Shown: positions 1-12,348 of the stretch, in pieces | Layout of the letters: every line of letters starts with the position of its first letter | How positions within the stretch are numbered: position 1 is the first letter of the stretch | From: Tautonia rosea | Lineage (GTDB): Bacteria > Planctomycetota > Planctomycetia > Isosphaerales > Isosphaeraceae | Length of the DNA stretch: 64,000 nucleotides | Direction of reading: 5' to 3' | Assembly: GCF_012958305.1 (NCBI RefSeq) | Contig: NZ_JABBYO010000009.1 | Location: 62,001-126,000, forward strand | The notes under the pieces: model-generated | Databases searched by the model: none | The model's input: only the letters and a program-made list of their open reading frames with translations | What the model was told of the DNA's origin: nothing | Program-made: the position numbers and the translations under genes

Positions 1-29
1 CTCCAGCCCGTCCCTGGCCTGATCTGCCG

Positions 30-1157
30 GTGCCGGTCGCCCTGGTGATTACCGAACTGGACATTGGCGGTGCGGAACGTGCCCTCGTGGCTCTGGCAAC
101 CGGGCTCGATCGCCGCCGATGGTCTCCTTCCGTCATCGCCCTTGGGCCGGAAGGTCCACTCGCCCCGTTGCTTCGATCGGCCGAGATTCCGGTAACGTGC
201 CTCGACGTGAACCCTCGGCAACCGATTCTTGCGGTCGCCCGACTCGCCCGAGCCCTGCGAGCCGCACGGCCCCTCCTGGTGCAAAGCTTCCTCTTTCACG
301 CAAACTTTTCCAGCCGACTGGCCGCCCCGATCGCCGGTTGTCCCTGGGTAATCGGTGGCCTCCGAGTGGCCGAACATCGCCAGAAGTGGCACCAGACCCT
401 CGATCGCCTCACTTCAAGGCTCGGCACCGGATCGGTCTGTGTCTCGGAGGGAGTCCGACGCTTCAGTATCGCCTCCGGAAGGCTCAACCCCGACCGCCTT
501 GTCGTTATCCCGAACGGGATCGACCCCGCGCCGATCGACGAGGCCATTCCCGTGGATCGATCGACCCTCGGGGTACCGGATGGAGCCATGCTCGCCCTCT
601 TCGTCGGGCGGCTCGATGCGCAAAAAGACGTGCCAACGCTGCTCGATGCAGCCAATCGGGTCATTCAGCAATGTCCCGACTGGCACCTGGCGATCGTCGG
701 TGATGGCCCGGATCGAGACACCTTGATTCGATCGGATGCGGCGGCTTGCATTCCGGGCGATCGCCTTCACTGGCTCGGTCGTCGATCCGACGTGCCCGGC
801 CTGCTCAAGACCGCCGATCTGCTCGTCTTACCCTCGCGATGGGAGGGGATGCCGAACGTCGTTCTTGAGGCCATGACCGCCCGAAGGGCGGTGGTCGCCA
901 CCGCGGTCGAGGGGACCGAAGATCTCGTCGTGGCCGGGCAAACCGGCTGGCTCGTTCCTCCGAGAGAACCCGAGGCGCTGGCGAAGGCCCTCCTTGACGC
1001 AGCCTCCGATCGGCAACGCCTGAACCAGTTCGGCCAGGAGGGCCGCGATCGGATCGAGCGTCACTTCTCAATTCGACGGGTGATTCGAGCCTACAGTGAC
1101 CTCTGGGCCGCAATCCTCGGACTGAAGGCTTCGGAGCCCAAAGCACTCTCGTGCTGA
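30..1157 (+). CDS. Glycosyltransferase family 4 (GT-B fold), start possibly upstream
   Basis: Probably transfers a sugar from a nucleotide sugar to a cell-envelope glycan or lipid acceptor. The N-terminus (VITELDIGGAERAL) is the usual GT4 acceptor-domain start. The C-terminal half has LFVGRLDAQKDVPTLLDA, then a GDGPDRDTL segment, and then the nucleotide-sugar-binding stretch LPSRWEGMPNVVLEAM, whose first Glu is the family E of the EX7E motif. The length of 375 residues fits the family. The first codon used is GTG at 30, but the frame is open to the window edge, so the true start may lie outside. The next gene follows after about 90 bp on the same strand. Donor and acceptor cannot be told from the sequence. 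Confidence 0.88.
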   Translation: MPVALVITELDIGGAERALVALATGLDRRRWSPSVIALGPEGPLAPLLRSAEIPVTCLDVNPRQPILAVARLARALRAARPLLVQSFLFHANFSSRLAAPIAGCPWVIGGLRVAEHRQKWHQTLDRLTSRLGTGSVCVSEGVRRFSIASGRLNPDRLVVIPNGIDPAPIDEAIPVDRSTLGVPDGAMLALFVGRLDAQKDVPTLLDAANRVIQQCPDWHLAIVGDGPDRDTLIRSDAAACIPGDRLHWLGRRSDVPGLLKTADLLVLPSRWEGMPNVVLEAMTARRAVVATAVEGTEDLVVAGQTGWLVPPREPEALAKALLDAASDRQRLNQFGQEGRDRIERHFSIRRVIRAYSDLWAAILGLKASEPKALSC

Positions 1158-1247
1158 AGGATCGAACGACAAACCGCGTCGTTGCGACGGTTCCGTGATC
1201 GTGCTAAGGTCGCTCCGAACCGATCCGAAGCAATCGAGGAGGTGAGC

Positions 1248-2387
1248 ATGGCAGAAACCTGGGATCAAATCCGGCTCATTCTGGACGATCGAACACTGCT
1301 AGGTATCTCGTTAGGATCATGGACTGTCTTTCTGGGGTTGCTCGTCGGACTCGCGTTTGCGTTTCGGGTCCTCCTCGCCGTGGCCAAGAGCCGATCTCGT
1401 CGGCTGGCCGATCGCTCCGAGCTTCCGCTGCACGATTACCTCTGCCAGATACTCGACCACACCTGGTCGATCAGCATCGTGGCCCTGTCCGCCTATCTCG
1501 CGCAAACACTCGTTGATTTTCGAGGATCGATTGATCCCACCGCGGCCGCCGTGGGGAACACCATCCGCGCCCTCTCGTTAATTGTCCTGTTCCTCCAGGT
1601 TGGCCGATGGGGGATGGGTCTGATTGATGAGGGTCTTACGCACGGCTTTCGGTTCGCCAACTTCAGTGAATCGGCGGCAAGAACGGCACATGGCGTTGTC
1701 CGGTTCTTCGCCCTGGCCGGCTTGTGGGGAATCATCCTGATCCTGATCCTCGGCAGCTTCGGGGTCGAGATCACTCCGCTCCTGGCCGGCCTGGGAGTCG
1801 GTGGAATCGCGGTCGCATTCGCCTTGCAGCAAATCCTCGGAGACATTTTCTGCTCGGTCGCCATCGTGCTGGACAAGCCATTCGAGGTCGGCGACTTCAT
1901 CATCACAGGCGATCATATGGGCGTGGTCGAATTCATCGGTGTCAAGACGACCCGCGTCCGGAGCCTTGGCGGAGAGCAAATCGTCTTCCCGAATTCGGAT
2001 TTGATCGGGAGCCGAGTGCGAAACTACAAGCGCATGGTCGAACGCCGGGTGACCTTCGGCTTCGGCGTGCGTTACGATACTCCGGCCGAGATTCTCGAGC
2101 GCATTCCCGCGGAGGTTCGGGAAACGATCGAGTCCCTCGAGCAAGTTCGGTTCGATCGCGCCCACTTCGCCAAGTTCGGCGACAGCTCACTCGATTTCGA
2201 AGTCGTTTATTACGTCCTGAGCCCCGACTACAATCAGTACATGGATCTTCAACAGTTCATCAATCTTTCCCTGGTGCGCCGTCTCGAAGCGCTCAACGTC
2301 GAGTTCGCCTTTCCTTCCCGATCGCTCTACATCGAGGAAAACGCCGGTCTGTCACAGGCCCGGGGGTTCGCCGGAACGTCGTCCTGA
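1248..2387 (+). CDS. Small-conductance mechanosensitive ion channel (MscS family)
   Basis: An inner-membrane tension-gated channel that would release solutes on hypo-osmotic shock. The 379-residue protein has several hydrophobic N-terminal segments. It then has the pore-lining helix rich in Gly and Ala (LLAGLGVGGIAVAFALQQ) and the beta-domain start LDKPFEVGDFI, both MscS hallmarks. The soluble C-terminal domain follows with VFPNSDLIGSRVRNYKR. The ATG at 1248 is chosen over an earlier in-frame codon at 1182 because GAGGAGGTGAGC lies directly upstream and the extra N-terminus looks untranslated. It stands alone between a glycosyltransferase and an antiporter, with 64 bp to the next start. Confidence 0.92.
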   Translation: MAETWDQIRLILDDRTLLGISLGSWTVFLGLLVGLAFAFRVLLAVAKSRSRRLADRSELPLHDYLCQILDHTWSISIVALSAYLAQTLVDFRGSIDPTAAAVGNTIRALSLIVLFLQVGRWGMGLIDEGLTHGFRFANFSESAARTAHGVVRFFALAGLWGIILILILGSFGVEITPLLAGLGVGGIAVAFALQQILGDIFCSVAIVLDKPFEVGDFIITGDHMGVVEFIGVKTTRVRSLGGEQIVFPNSDLIGSRVRNYKRMVERRVTFGFGVRYDTPAEILERIPAEVRETIESLEQVRFDRAHFAKFGDSSLDFEVVYYVLSPDYNQYMDLQQFINLSLVRRLEALNVEFAFPSRSLYIEENAGLSQARGFAGTSS

Positions 2388-2451
2388 ATCCTCCCACCAA
2401 CCGATCCTCTCAACCGTCACATTTCTTGCCCTTCGGAACCCTTCGACACCG

Positions 2452-4302
2452 ATGCTTACCTCGACTGATCGTACTGAACCCCGACGGATACGACCTTGTC
2501 GTCGGCAGTTGCTGAGGTGCGCCGCTGTAATCGTGAGCCTGATTGCCCTCGATGCAATCCCGGCTCGGGAGGCCCACGGCAGACAGGTCGCCGAGTCTGT
2601 CGAGCTTCGGCTCGATCGCTTCTACGGTCGCCTTGATGCAAATGCCGACGGTGTGCTGAACCGCCAGGGGGACGAGGTCCCCGCTCGGGTCTGGGATCGG
2701 ATCGAGGCCGGAGGGGTGGATGTCGGTGATGGTACGGTCGATCGCGTCGGGTTTGGCGAGGCGCTGATCGATCAGGTCCGATGGTTCGGCATTGCTTCGC
2801 TCGTTCCCGCAGTCGTCGCGCTGGGCCTGGCCTTCTGGACGCGGGATGTCTTGCTCTCCCTGTTTGCCGGAATCGTCAGCGGATCGGTGGTCAAGTTCTT
2901 TCAGGCGAGATTCTCGACCGGCCTCTGGGTTCCGAAGGAGCTGGACTTCATCAGCGACTTCTTCCTCAAGGCGCTCGGCTCAGAGTCCTATGCCACCATC
3001 TTGCTCGTGTATCTCTGGTTCCTGGGAGGAATCCTCGGGGTCTGGGGACGAACCGGGGCGGCCAGGCACTTTGCCGAGGTGGTGGGGTCGAAGGTCGTCC
3101 GAGGTCCGAACACTGCTCGGTTCTTCGCCTGGATTGTTGGGATGGTCTTCCACCAGGGAGGGACGGTAAGCACGGTGCTTGCCGGTTCCACCATCCGGCC
3201 GGTCAGCGACCGAAACAAGGTCAGTCATGAAGAACTGTCGTATCTTGTGGACTCGACCGCCTCTCCCGCGGCGACGGTGCTTCCGTTCAACGCCTGGCCG
3301 CTTTATGTCGGCGGGTTGATCGCCGGAACGACCACCGCCGCCATCGGGAATTTCGTGCTGGTCCCCAATTCGAGGGTCGGCAGCGACTGGTTCTTCTGGT
3401 CGGTACCGTTCAACTTCTATGGCATTCTCGCGGTCTTCTCGACTCTCCTGTTCAGCTTTGGCCTGCTTCCCTGGTACGGATCGAAGATGCGACGAGCCGT
3501 GGAGCGATCTCGCACCACCGGCGAACTTGACGCTCCCGGGGCTCAACCCCTGGTCGATCTGGAGGCAATGGAAGGCAGCCCCGAGCAAGGCTACCCCGTC
3601 AGTCTGATCGACTTTCTCGTGCCGCTGGGAATCCTGCTGTTTCTTGCGATCGTGCCGTTGGCTGTCTTGAAAACAAACATGATCAATCATGCGTTTTTCT
3701 TCAGCACAGCCTCGGCCATTCTCATCGCCGTGCTCAAGGGCATGCCCTTGAAGACGGCGATGAACGGATTCCTTGACGGCTGCCGGAACATGACGGTCGG
3801 GGCCATCATCCTCGGCCTCGCCGTCACGCTCGGCCAGGTGTCAAAGGACCTCGACACGGCCGGCTTTGTTGTCTCGATTTTCGGCAGTTGGCTCCCGGCA
3901 GCGCTCTTGCCGGCGATGCTGATGATCAGTTGCATGATCATCGCCTTCTCGATTGGTTCCTCGTGGGGAACCTATGCGGTGATCTTCCCGATTACCGTTC
4001 CCCTGGCGCTCACTCTGGCCGCCAATCGTGCCGGAATCGACCCCATGACACTCGGTCAGGTGGCCGCGGCAGGAGGAGCTGCCTGGACCTCGATTCTGTT
4101 CTTCGTCAAGGTCTGCTTCGGCGCCGTGATTGGCGGGGCTGTATTTGGCGATCAGTGTTCACCGATCTCCGATACCACCGTGCTCTCCAGTATGTTTACG
4201 GGTTGCGATGTGATGGACCACGTCACCACTCAGGTCCCGCTCGCCCTGGCCGTGGCTGGCGTCGGGGCCTTGATCTCAACGGGCCTTGTCCTGATCTTCT
4301 AA
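2452..4302 (+). CDS. NhaC-family Na+/H+ antiporter with EF-hand-like N-terminal region
   Basis: A polytopic inner-membrane cation/proton antiporter of the NhaC/ion-transporter type. After an apparent signal or first membrane segment (residues 20-35) comes a soluble stretch of about 65 residues. It holds two EF-hand-like loops, around residues 62-73 (DANADGVLNR) and 88-102 (DVGDGTVDRVGFGE). From residue 110 the protein is a typical NhaC core with many hydrophobic helices. Recognisable family stretches include a His/Gln/Gly-rich GMVFHQGGTVSTVL, the polar SSWGTYAVIFPITVPL, and GDQCSPISDTTVLSS near the C-terminus. At 616 residues it is longer than usual because of the added N-terminus. It converges with the release-factor-like gene with only 2 bp between stops. 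The substrate ion is not proven. Confidence 0.85.
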   Translation: MLTSTDRTEPRRIRPCRRQLLRCAAVIVSLIALDAIPAREAHGRQVAESVELRLDRFYGRLDANADGVLNRQGDEVPARVWDRIEAGGVDVGDGTVDRVGFGEALIDQVRWFGIASLVPAVVALGLAFWTRDVLLSLFAGIVSGSVVKFFQARFSTGLWVPKELDFISDFFLKALGSESYATILLVYLWFLGGILGVWGRTGAARHFAEVVGSKVVRGPNTARFFAWIVGMVFHQGGTVSTVLAGSTIRPVSDRNKVSHEELSYLVDSTASPAATVLPFNAWPLYVGGLIAGTTTAAIGNFVLVPNSRVGSDWFFWSVPFNFYGILAVFSTLLFSFGLLPWYGSKMRRAVERSRTTGELDAPGAQPLVDLEAMEGSPEQGYPVSLIDFLVPLGILLFLAIVPLAVLKTNMINHAFFFSTASAILIAVLKGMPLKTAMNGFLDGCRNMTVGAIILGLAVTLGQVSKDLDTAGFVVSIFGSWLPAALLPAMLMISCMIIAFSIGSSWGTYAVIFPITVPLALTLAANRAGIDPMTLGQVAAAGGAAWTSILFFVKVCFGAVIGGAVFGDQCSPISDTTVLSSMFTGCDVMDHVTTQVPLALAVAGVGALISTGLVLIF

Positions 4303-4304
4303 CC

Positions 4305-4829
4305 TCATCGGAGTGGTCGAAGCCCCGCCGCAGTGCGACGGTCGTTGACTTGCTTCATCGCCCTCGGCTCCAGCTTCAGGAATTTCACCAGTTGCGAGGC
4401 CGAACAGCCAAGGCGCTCGGCGGCCACTTTCACGTCGGTGTCGCTCGCGTCGACGGCATCGAGCGCCTCGGCCAGCAGGGCGGGAAAGTCGTCGTGTGAC
4501 GGGCTTACCACGATCCGACCTCCCTTGAGTCGTGACCGCCACAAGGCGCTTGGTCCGACCTCCAAATCGACCGGTCTGCGCACCTCCAGGGCGAGCAGCA
4601 CGCGAAGCCGCATCAGGGCCACCACCCGGTTTTCGCCTTGCGATCGCCGCTCGTTGGCCTCGGCCGAGAGGCCGGTGGGACGATGGGTCAAGATCGCCGC
4701 CGTTTCCACCTTGTTGCGGTTCTGACCCCCTGGACCCGATCGGCGCGCAAAGCGCACGTCGCAATCGGCCAACAGCCGATCCAACGGCTCGGCCGAGGGA
4801 TGAAGCTCATCGTACGACGCAGCGTTCAT
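4305..4829 (-). CDS. Peptide chain release factor-like protein with GGQ motif
   Basis: A codon-independent, ribosome-rescue-type class I release factor homologue. The catalytic GGQ is at residues 34-36 in [15 protein letters not shown], the signature shared by RF1/RF2, ArfB and RF-H. No stop-codon-recognition domain is present, which matches the 174-residue length. After the GGQ domain the C-terminus is not the short Lys/Arg tail of ArfB. It is a helical segment with [18 protein letters not shown], which resembles a helix-turn-helix, and it ends in a basic stretch. Its ATG overlaps the stop of the YjbQ gene by 4 bp (ATGA), so the two are translationally coupled. Whether it rescues stalled ribosomes or has another hydrolase role is inference. 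Confidence 0.83.
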   Translation of the reverse strand: MNAASYDELHPSAEPLDRLLADCDVRFARRSGPGGQNRNKVETAAILTHRPTGLSAEANERRSQGENRVVALMRLRVLLALEVRRPVDLEVGPSALWRSRLKGGRIVVSPSHDDFPALLAEALDAVDASDTDVKVAAERLGCSASQLVKFLKLEPRAMKQVNDRRTAAGLRPLR

Positions 4830-5248
4830 TCGCCAATCACCTTGATCAAGACCCGCTTGGGCCGGTTCCCGTCGAACTCGCCGTAGAAGATTTGCTCCCA
4901 GGGGCCAAAATCGAGCGCTCCCTTGGTGATCGCCACCACCACCTCACGACCCATGACCTGACGCTTCATGTGAGCATCGGCATTGTCCTCTCCCGTCCGA
5001 TTGTGTCGGTAACGCTGCGGAGACGCATCAAACGGCGCCAGCCTTTCGAGCCACTCCTTGTAATCAGCATGCAAGCCCGACTCATCATCATTGATGAACA
5101 CCGAGGCCGTGATGTGCATCGCATTCACCAGCACAATCCCCTCCTGAACTCCGCTCGATCGCACCGCCTCCTCCACCCGAGACGTAATGTTCAGGAACTC
5201 CATCCGACCTGGAACATTGAGCGTTAGGTATTCCGTATGCGACTTCAT
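4826..5248 (-). CDS. YjbQ/UPF0047 family protein
   Basis: A small single-domain protein of the YjbQ family, whose members have weak thiamine-phosphate synthase activity in vitro but an uncertain cell role. Family features in the 140 residues are the central [15 protein letters not shown] segment, the His-containing [12 protein letters not shown] segment and the ending [23 protein letters not shown]. The length is normal. The start at 5248 has GGGAGA a few bases upstream. It is the first gene of a two-gene minus-strand operon and overlaps the release-factor-like gene. The pairing does not by itself give a function. Confidence 0.88.
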   Translation of the reverse strand: MKSHTEYLTLNVPGRMEFLNITSRVEEAVRSSGVQEGIVLVNAMHITASVFINDDESGLHADYKEWLERLAPFDASPQRYRHNRTGEDNADAHMKRQVMGREVVVAITKGALDFGPWEQIFYGEFDGNRPKRVLIKVIGE

Positions 5249-5479
5249 CGAACTAGTCTCCCATTTGATTCCTCGATCCGCATCAGGAACATCCCGACCT
5301 TCGGACCGGGTTCGCAGCGTGCCAACCCTGTTGAATCCCTCCCAGGCACATACCTCGAGGGGCAGATTCTCTCATCGACCTTGAGTAAAATCGCAACCTG
5401 ACTCACACCACTTGCCTCGGGGTCTCCCCCAAAGGATCTCGCGGAGACGCTCTCATCTCTGCCCACGAGTCTCCCGTTC

Positions 5480-8728
<3,249 letters not shown>

Positions 8729-8798
8729 TCTTTTCCCTGCAATCGCGCCGATAGTCACATTCGAACGATTGATTGAAGTTCCCAGGGAGAAGGTCCGG

Positions 8799-9371
8799 AT
8801 GTTTCGGTTGCCGATCCCCCCGTTCTTGCTCCTCGGACTGACCGGCTGTCTGTCTCCCCTAACCGACCGGCTCGACCAGGTCAATGCCCAGCTCTCGGTC
8901 ACGAACCAGTACCTGGCGGCGCTTGATCAACGGATCGGTGGGGTCAACCAACGGCTGGAGGAGGTTCGGACCGACCTGACCGCATTGAACTCGACCCTGG
9001 AAGAAACACGAGACGAGGTGGCCTCGGTCCACGACGGGGTCGCGACACTCGATACGAAGCTTCATCAGACCAACGCGACGATCGCCGAACTCGGCATCGA
9101 GCTAACCGAGGTCAACCGCGACATTACCACCGTGGCCGATCGCCTCTCCCAGACCAACGGACGGCTCGATTCGACCAACGACCATCTCGACCTGGTAAAC
9201 GATCAACTTTCGACCACCAACCAGACCCTCCAGAGCGTCGACGGCCGGCTGGTCGAAACGAACGGAAAGCTCGACGGGATCAGCACCCCGATCGGGTCCA
9301 TCAACGGTCGAGTCCAGACGATCGTCGAAACGCTCGGCCGGGTTCCGGGCCTGACACCTCGGAACCGCTGA
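8799..9371 (+). CDS. Lipoprotein made of one continuous heptad-repeat coiled coil
   Basis: A 190-residue protein with a lipoprotein signal: a hydrophobic stretch ending in lipobox LTGC with Cys17. From residue 18 to 178 there are 23 consecutive heptads with no break. The first position is Leu, Ile or Val and the fourth is Val, Thr, Leu or Ile. The fifth is Asn or Asp in 15 of the 23 heptads (for example LSVTNQY, LSQTNGR, LVETNGK). Twelve residues follow. This predicts a rod over 20 nm long fixed to a membrane by lipid. The ATG at 8799 follows GGGAGAAGG; an upstream in-frame start at 8700 overlaps the kinase gene and adds no signal-like sequence. No catalytic motif is visible. A spacer or tether role is inference. 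Confidence 0.82.
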   Translation: MFRLPIPPFLLLGLTGCLSPLTDRLDQVNAQLSVTNQYLAALDQRIGGVNQRLEEVRTDLTALNSTLEETRDEVASVHDGVATLDTKLHQTNATIAELGIELTEVNRDITTVADRLSQTNGRLDSTNDHLDLVNDQLSTTNQTLQSVDGRLVETNGKLDGISTPIGSINGRVQTIVETLGRVPGLTPRNR

Positions 9372-9387
9372 ACCGAATCGCTTGGGA

Positions 9388-10482
9388 TCAGGCGATCAAA
9401 TACTTGCGGTCCACCGCGTACTGCAAGATTCGCTTAAGAAACTCGTAATCGGTTTCCGGAAACGCGATTCCCGATCCCTCCAGCGCAGACCGGGCGTTCG
9501 ACGTGTCAAAGGTCAGCTGGCAGCGCAGGTAGCCCAGATACGGCTGAATAAACCGCCTCACCTTGTTCACCACGAACGAATGCGTCCCTCGATCGAATTC
9601 ATCCGGATCAACCAGCGTGACGGGCGGCATCTTCGGGAATTCGATGTCCTTAACACGCAGCAAGGTTCCGATCGACGGCGGCCGATCCGACGTGAGGTGG
9701 TACGTCTTCCCCACCGAGTCGGGCTGCGAGGCGATCGCCCGGACCGCCCGTGTGACGAAGTCGATCGGCACGATGTTGAACGTTTCGTCGGCCCTTGCCG
9801 GCAAGACGTCCAAGATTCCATGAACATACAATTTGAAAAACGGGTAAATGACATTGAACTCGGTGACTTCACCCGTGGCCGAGTCGCCGACAACGATGCT
9901 CGGGCGGAAGATCGTCACCGGCAGGCCGGCGGCCATCGCTGTGCGAACGAGTCGCTCCCCCTCGTACTTGCTCGCTTCATAATGATTCGCATGGGCCGGC
10001 TCGGGAGCCATCTCGTCTTCGAGCGACCGATACGGCCGAAGGCTCCCCGGCACGTAGGCGGTGCTGAAGTGGAAGTGCCGTTCAAGCCGTCCCTTCTCCA
10101 GCAGATCCCAGGCGACCCTCAACGCCTCGGTCGTGCCGCCGATGTTGATGCGCTGACACTGATCCTGACTGCCGTTCAGTTCGGTCAGAGCCGCGATGTG
10201 GAAGAACTCGACCACCTCGCGTCGCAGCCGATCGCGATCCGCCGGGTCCAGGCCAAGGCCCGGCTGGGTTACGTCTCCTTCCACCGCCCTGACCCGAGAA
10301 CCGACCAGGGCATCCAGCCCGAGCGGGGCCAGAAGCTTGCGGGCTCGATCCTGCGTCGAAAGCCGCCCTTTGCGGCGGATCAGCAGGTAGAGCGTCCGGT
10401 CCGTGGTGTCAAGCAACTCGTGAATCAGGCGGCGGCCAAGGGCGCCAGTCGCTCCGGTGATAAAAAGAGGCCGGTCACTCAT
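9388..10482 (-). CDS. Extended SDR oxidoreductase (thioester/fatty acyl reductase-like NAD-binding protein)
   Basis: An NAD(P)-dependent oxidoreductase of the extended short-chain dehydrogenase group, closest in look to the male-sterility/thioester-reductase NAD-binding domain (PF07993 type). The N-terminal nucleotide-binding motif is FITGATGALGRRL, and the catalytic Tyr-Lys pair is in NHYEASKYEGERLV. Between them are FHIAALTELN and the SIVVGDSATGE stretch, all typical of this group. The 364-residue length means a stand-alone reductase domain without adenylation or carrier parts. The ATG at 10482 is preferred; a TTG four codons upstream would sit against the ribosome binding site. It follows a methyltransferase gene by 81 bp on the same strand, so both may modify a lipid or polyketide. 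The substrate is unknown. Confidence 0.82.
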   Translation of the reverse strand: MSDRPLFITGATGALGRRLIHELLDTTDRTLYLLIRRKGRLSTQDRARKLLAPLGLDALVGSRVRAVEGDVTQPGLGLDPADRDRLRREVVEFFHIAALTELNGSQDQCQRINIGGTTEALRVAWDLLEKGRLERHFHFSTAYVPGSLRPYRSLEDEMAPEPAHANHYEASKYEGERLVRTAMAAGLPVTIFRPSIVVGDSATGEVTEFNVIYPFFKLYVHGILDVLPARADETFNIVPIDFVTRAVRAIASQPDSVGKTYHLTSDRPPSIGTLLRVKDIEFPKMPPVTLVDPDEFDRGTHSFVVNKVRRFIQPYLGYLRCQLTFDTSNARSALEGSGIAFPETDYEFLKRILQYAVDRKYLIA

Positions 10483-10563
10483 CTGTTGGCTCAATTCCTC
10501 GATCTCGGGACACCGTTGACGCTCGACCCTGGTAGCCGTCGTTGAATCGATTCGAGAACCTCG

Positions 10564-11517
10564 TCAGTCACCGGTAGACACGCCACCGGCTGCTTCGGGC
10601 TTGCGCAGCACGAATCTCCAGTACACCCACTCGCCCGAGGCGAACGACTGGAACGACTCGGTTCCCGCCATTCCGGCGAAGCATCGGAACATCGGGCGAA
10701 ACACCCGGGGAACCTCACGGTGAATCAGGCCGCTCTTGCGATCGTTATCCAGTTCCAGGGCTCGCAGCACGTTGCGAGTAATTTCCTGCTCCTCGACGAT
10801 CTCGAAGCCGGCCTCGCGGAACGATTCAAAGACCGATCCGATCACATCGCGGTGTCTCATGTCTGCAAAAAGCAAGTGCCCGCCGGGCCGAAGCACCCGG
10901 AACGCCTCTCGGACAAAGCGATCCATGTGCGGATAGCAATGCGACGACTCGACGTTCAAGATCACGTCGAACGACGCATCAGGCCAGGGCATCTGCTCCG
11001 CGTCTCCCGAGGCGAAGCTCAGGCCGTCCTCGTGATAGGTCCGCTTGCAAAAGTCCACGGCACGATCGGCGTAGTCCATGCCGGTCATCGAGCCCGGTTC
11101 CAGGTATCGACTCACAAACGAGGCGCCACCCCCTCGGCCCGAACCCACTTCCAGCACCGCTTTGCCTCGCAAATCGACAGCGCTGGCGACCCGGTGATAA
11201 AGCTGGATGAAATAGCGGTTCTTCGCGTCTTCCGGCTGCAAGGCGACCGTCGGCTCGTCCTGGTCGAGGCTTGCGTATCCGTAGTTCATGAACATCAAGT
11301 GGACCCGACGGTCCATGAAGCTCAGAAACTCGTACCAGCCGCGTGTGAAGCGCTTCCGGAGCGTGGTTCCACCCCCCGTCGACCGCTGAAAGGGAAGCAT
11401 CCCGAACCATCGGAGCACCAGCGGATAGAAGCCGCTCGTACCGATCGAGGTGGGCGCCTCGACGGTGGCCGCCATGCCAAGCCCCGTTCCAGCCTGATCC
11501 TTGTCCGGAGTGTGCAT
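10564..11517 (-). CDS. Class I SAM-dependent methyltransferase (phthiotriolone-type)
   Basis: A 317-residue methyltransferase. Motif I is VLEVGSGRGGGASFVSRYL. The acidic ribose-binding residue follows in TGMDYADRAVDFC, and motif post-I is in FASGDAEQMPWPDASFDVI. A conserved LRPGGHLLFADMR ends the fold. About 120 residues precede motif I (GFYPLVLRWFGML, WYEFLSFMDRRVHLMFMNYGYA), as in methyltransferases acting on long-chain lipids of the phthiotriolone type. The ATG at 11517 has GAGGA upstream; the open frame continues about 97 codons further but looks non-coding there. It lies just upstream of the SDR reductase gene. A lipid-like substrate is inferred from the family resemblance only. Confidence 0.85.
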   Translation of the reverse strand: MHTPDKDQAGTGLGMAATVEAPTSIGTSGFYPLVLRWFGMLPFQRSTGGGTTLRKRFTRGWYEFLSFMDRRVHLMFMNYGYASLDQDEPTVALQPEDAKNRYFIQLYHRVASAVDLRGKAVLEVGSGRGGGASFVSRYLEPGSMTGMDYADRAVDFCKRTYHEDGLSFASGDAEQMPWPDASFDVILNVESSHCYPHMDRFVREAFRVLRPGGHLLFADMRHRDVIGSVFESFREAGFEIVEEQEITRNVLRALELDNDRKSGLIHREVPRVFRPMFRCFAGMAGTESFQSFASGEWVYWRFVLRKPEAAGGVSTGD

Positions 11518-11741
11518 GAGTCCTCGCCATTGACCAAGGCCATCGGATCGCAGCCCATCCCTGTCTCGTGCCGACCGCATCGGGATCGAGCCCCGGCGAA
11601 CGATGTTCGCGGATCGGCAAGGTCGCCACTCCCGATTCCTGGGCCGCGCGACGGTCGGGAAACGTGTGACATCGCCACTGAGGCGACCATTGTAGGCAGG
11701 TGAAGCCGGAATGCCTAGCACCAGCGAATCTTCCCGCTGCC

Positions 11742-12287
11742 TCATGCCGAGCCGCCTTCGCCCTGGATCCATCCGTCCGACCCGCCAATCGACGACGCCA
11801 GCAGGCATCCGCCGCTCTCAAGAGCCAGGAGGGGCCAGCACAATCCGGCCAGGACTTCCAGGCGAACCCCAGCGCCAGGAGCCCCCGACGCGATCAATTC
11901 CAGCAGTATTCCGAGCCCCAGAAGCCCCGTCAGTATGGAAGCTACCAGGCAAAACCCGGCCAGCACCGCCCATCGGCTCACCGTCCCAAACCCTGCCAGT
12001 GCCAGCAACGGCGGCATCGCCAGGGGCACCAACCCGTAGCCAATCAGAATCGGCACAGGCAACCGAGTCGCGGCGATCCAGGCAACCAGCAACTCGGTCC
12101 GGAACGCCTCGATCGCCCAGAGCGGCAACTGATCAACATCCTCGGTCGAAAGATCGGCAAACCATCCCGAAAGCGGCACCAGCACAAGAGGAATCAACAG
12201 CACCAGCACCGCCGACACCATCCCCCCTCGTCGCTGGACCGATGACGATCGAACCTTGAACCCCTCGGATCTCGACGATCGACTCAT
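11742..12287 (-). CDS. Hypothetical polytopic membrane protein
   Basis: A 181-residue protein I do not recognise. After a basic N-terminus (MSRSSRSEGFKVRSSSVQRRGG) come hydrophobic segments at about residues 24-42, 70-90, 95-112 and 115-150, many of them Leu/Gly-rich. No catalytic motif is seen. The ATG at 12287 is supported by CGAGGAGACC a few bases upstream. It follows another small membrane protein gene after 61 bp on the same strand, so the two are probably co-transcribed, and both lie downstream of the pyrophosphatase gene. The role is unknown. Confidence 0.6.
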   Translation of the reverse strand: MSRSSRSEGFKVRSSSVQRRGGMVSAVLVLLIPLVLVPLSGWFADLSTEDVDQLPLWAIEAFRTELLVAWIAATRLPVPILIGYGLVPLAMPPLLALAGFGTVSRWAVLAGFCLVASILTGLLGLGILLELIASGAPGAGVRLEVLAGLCWPLLALESGGCLLASSIGGSDGWIQGEGGSA

Positions 12288-12348
12288 CGGATCGGTCTCC
12301 TCGGCGAACGATCGATGCCACGGGTTCGGTCGGGGCCGATGGAATCGG

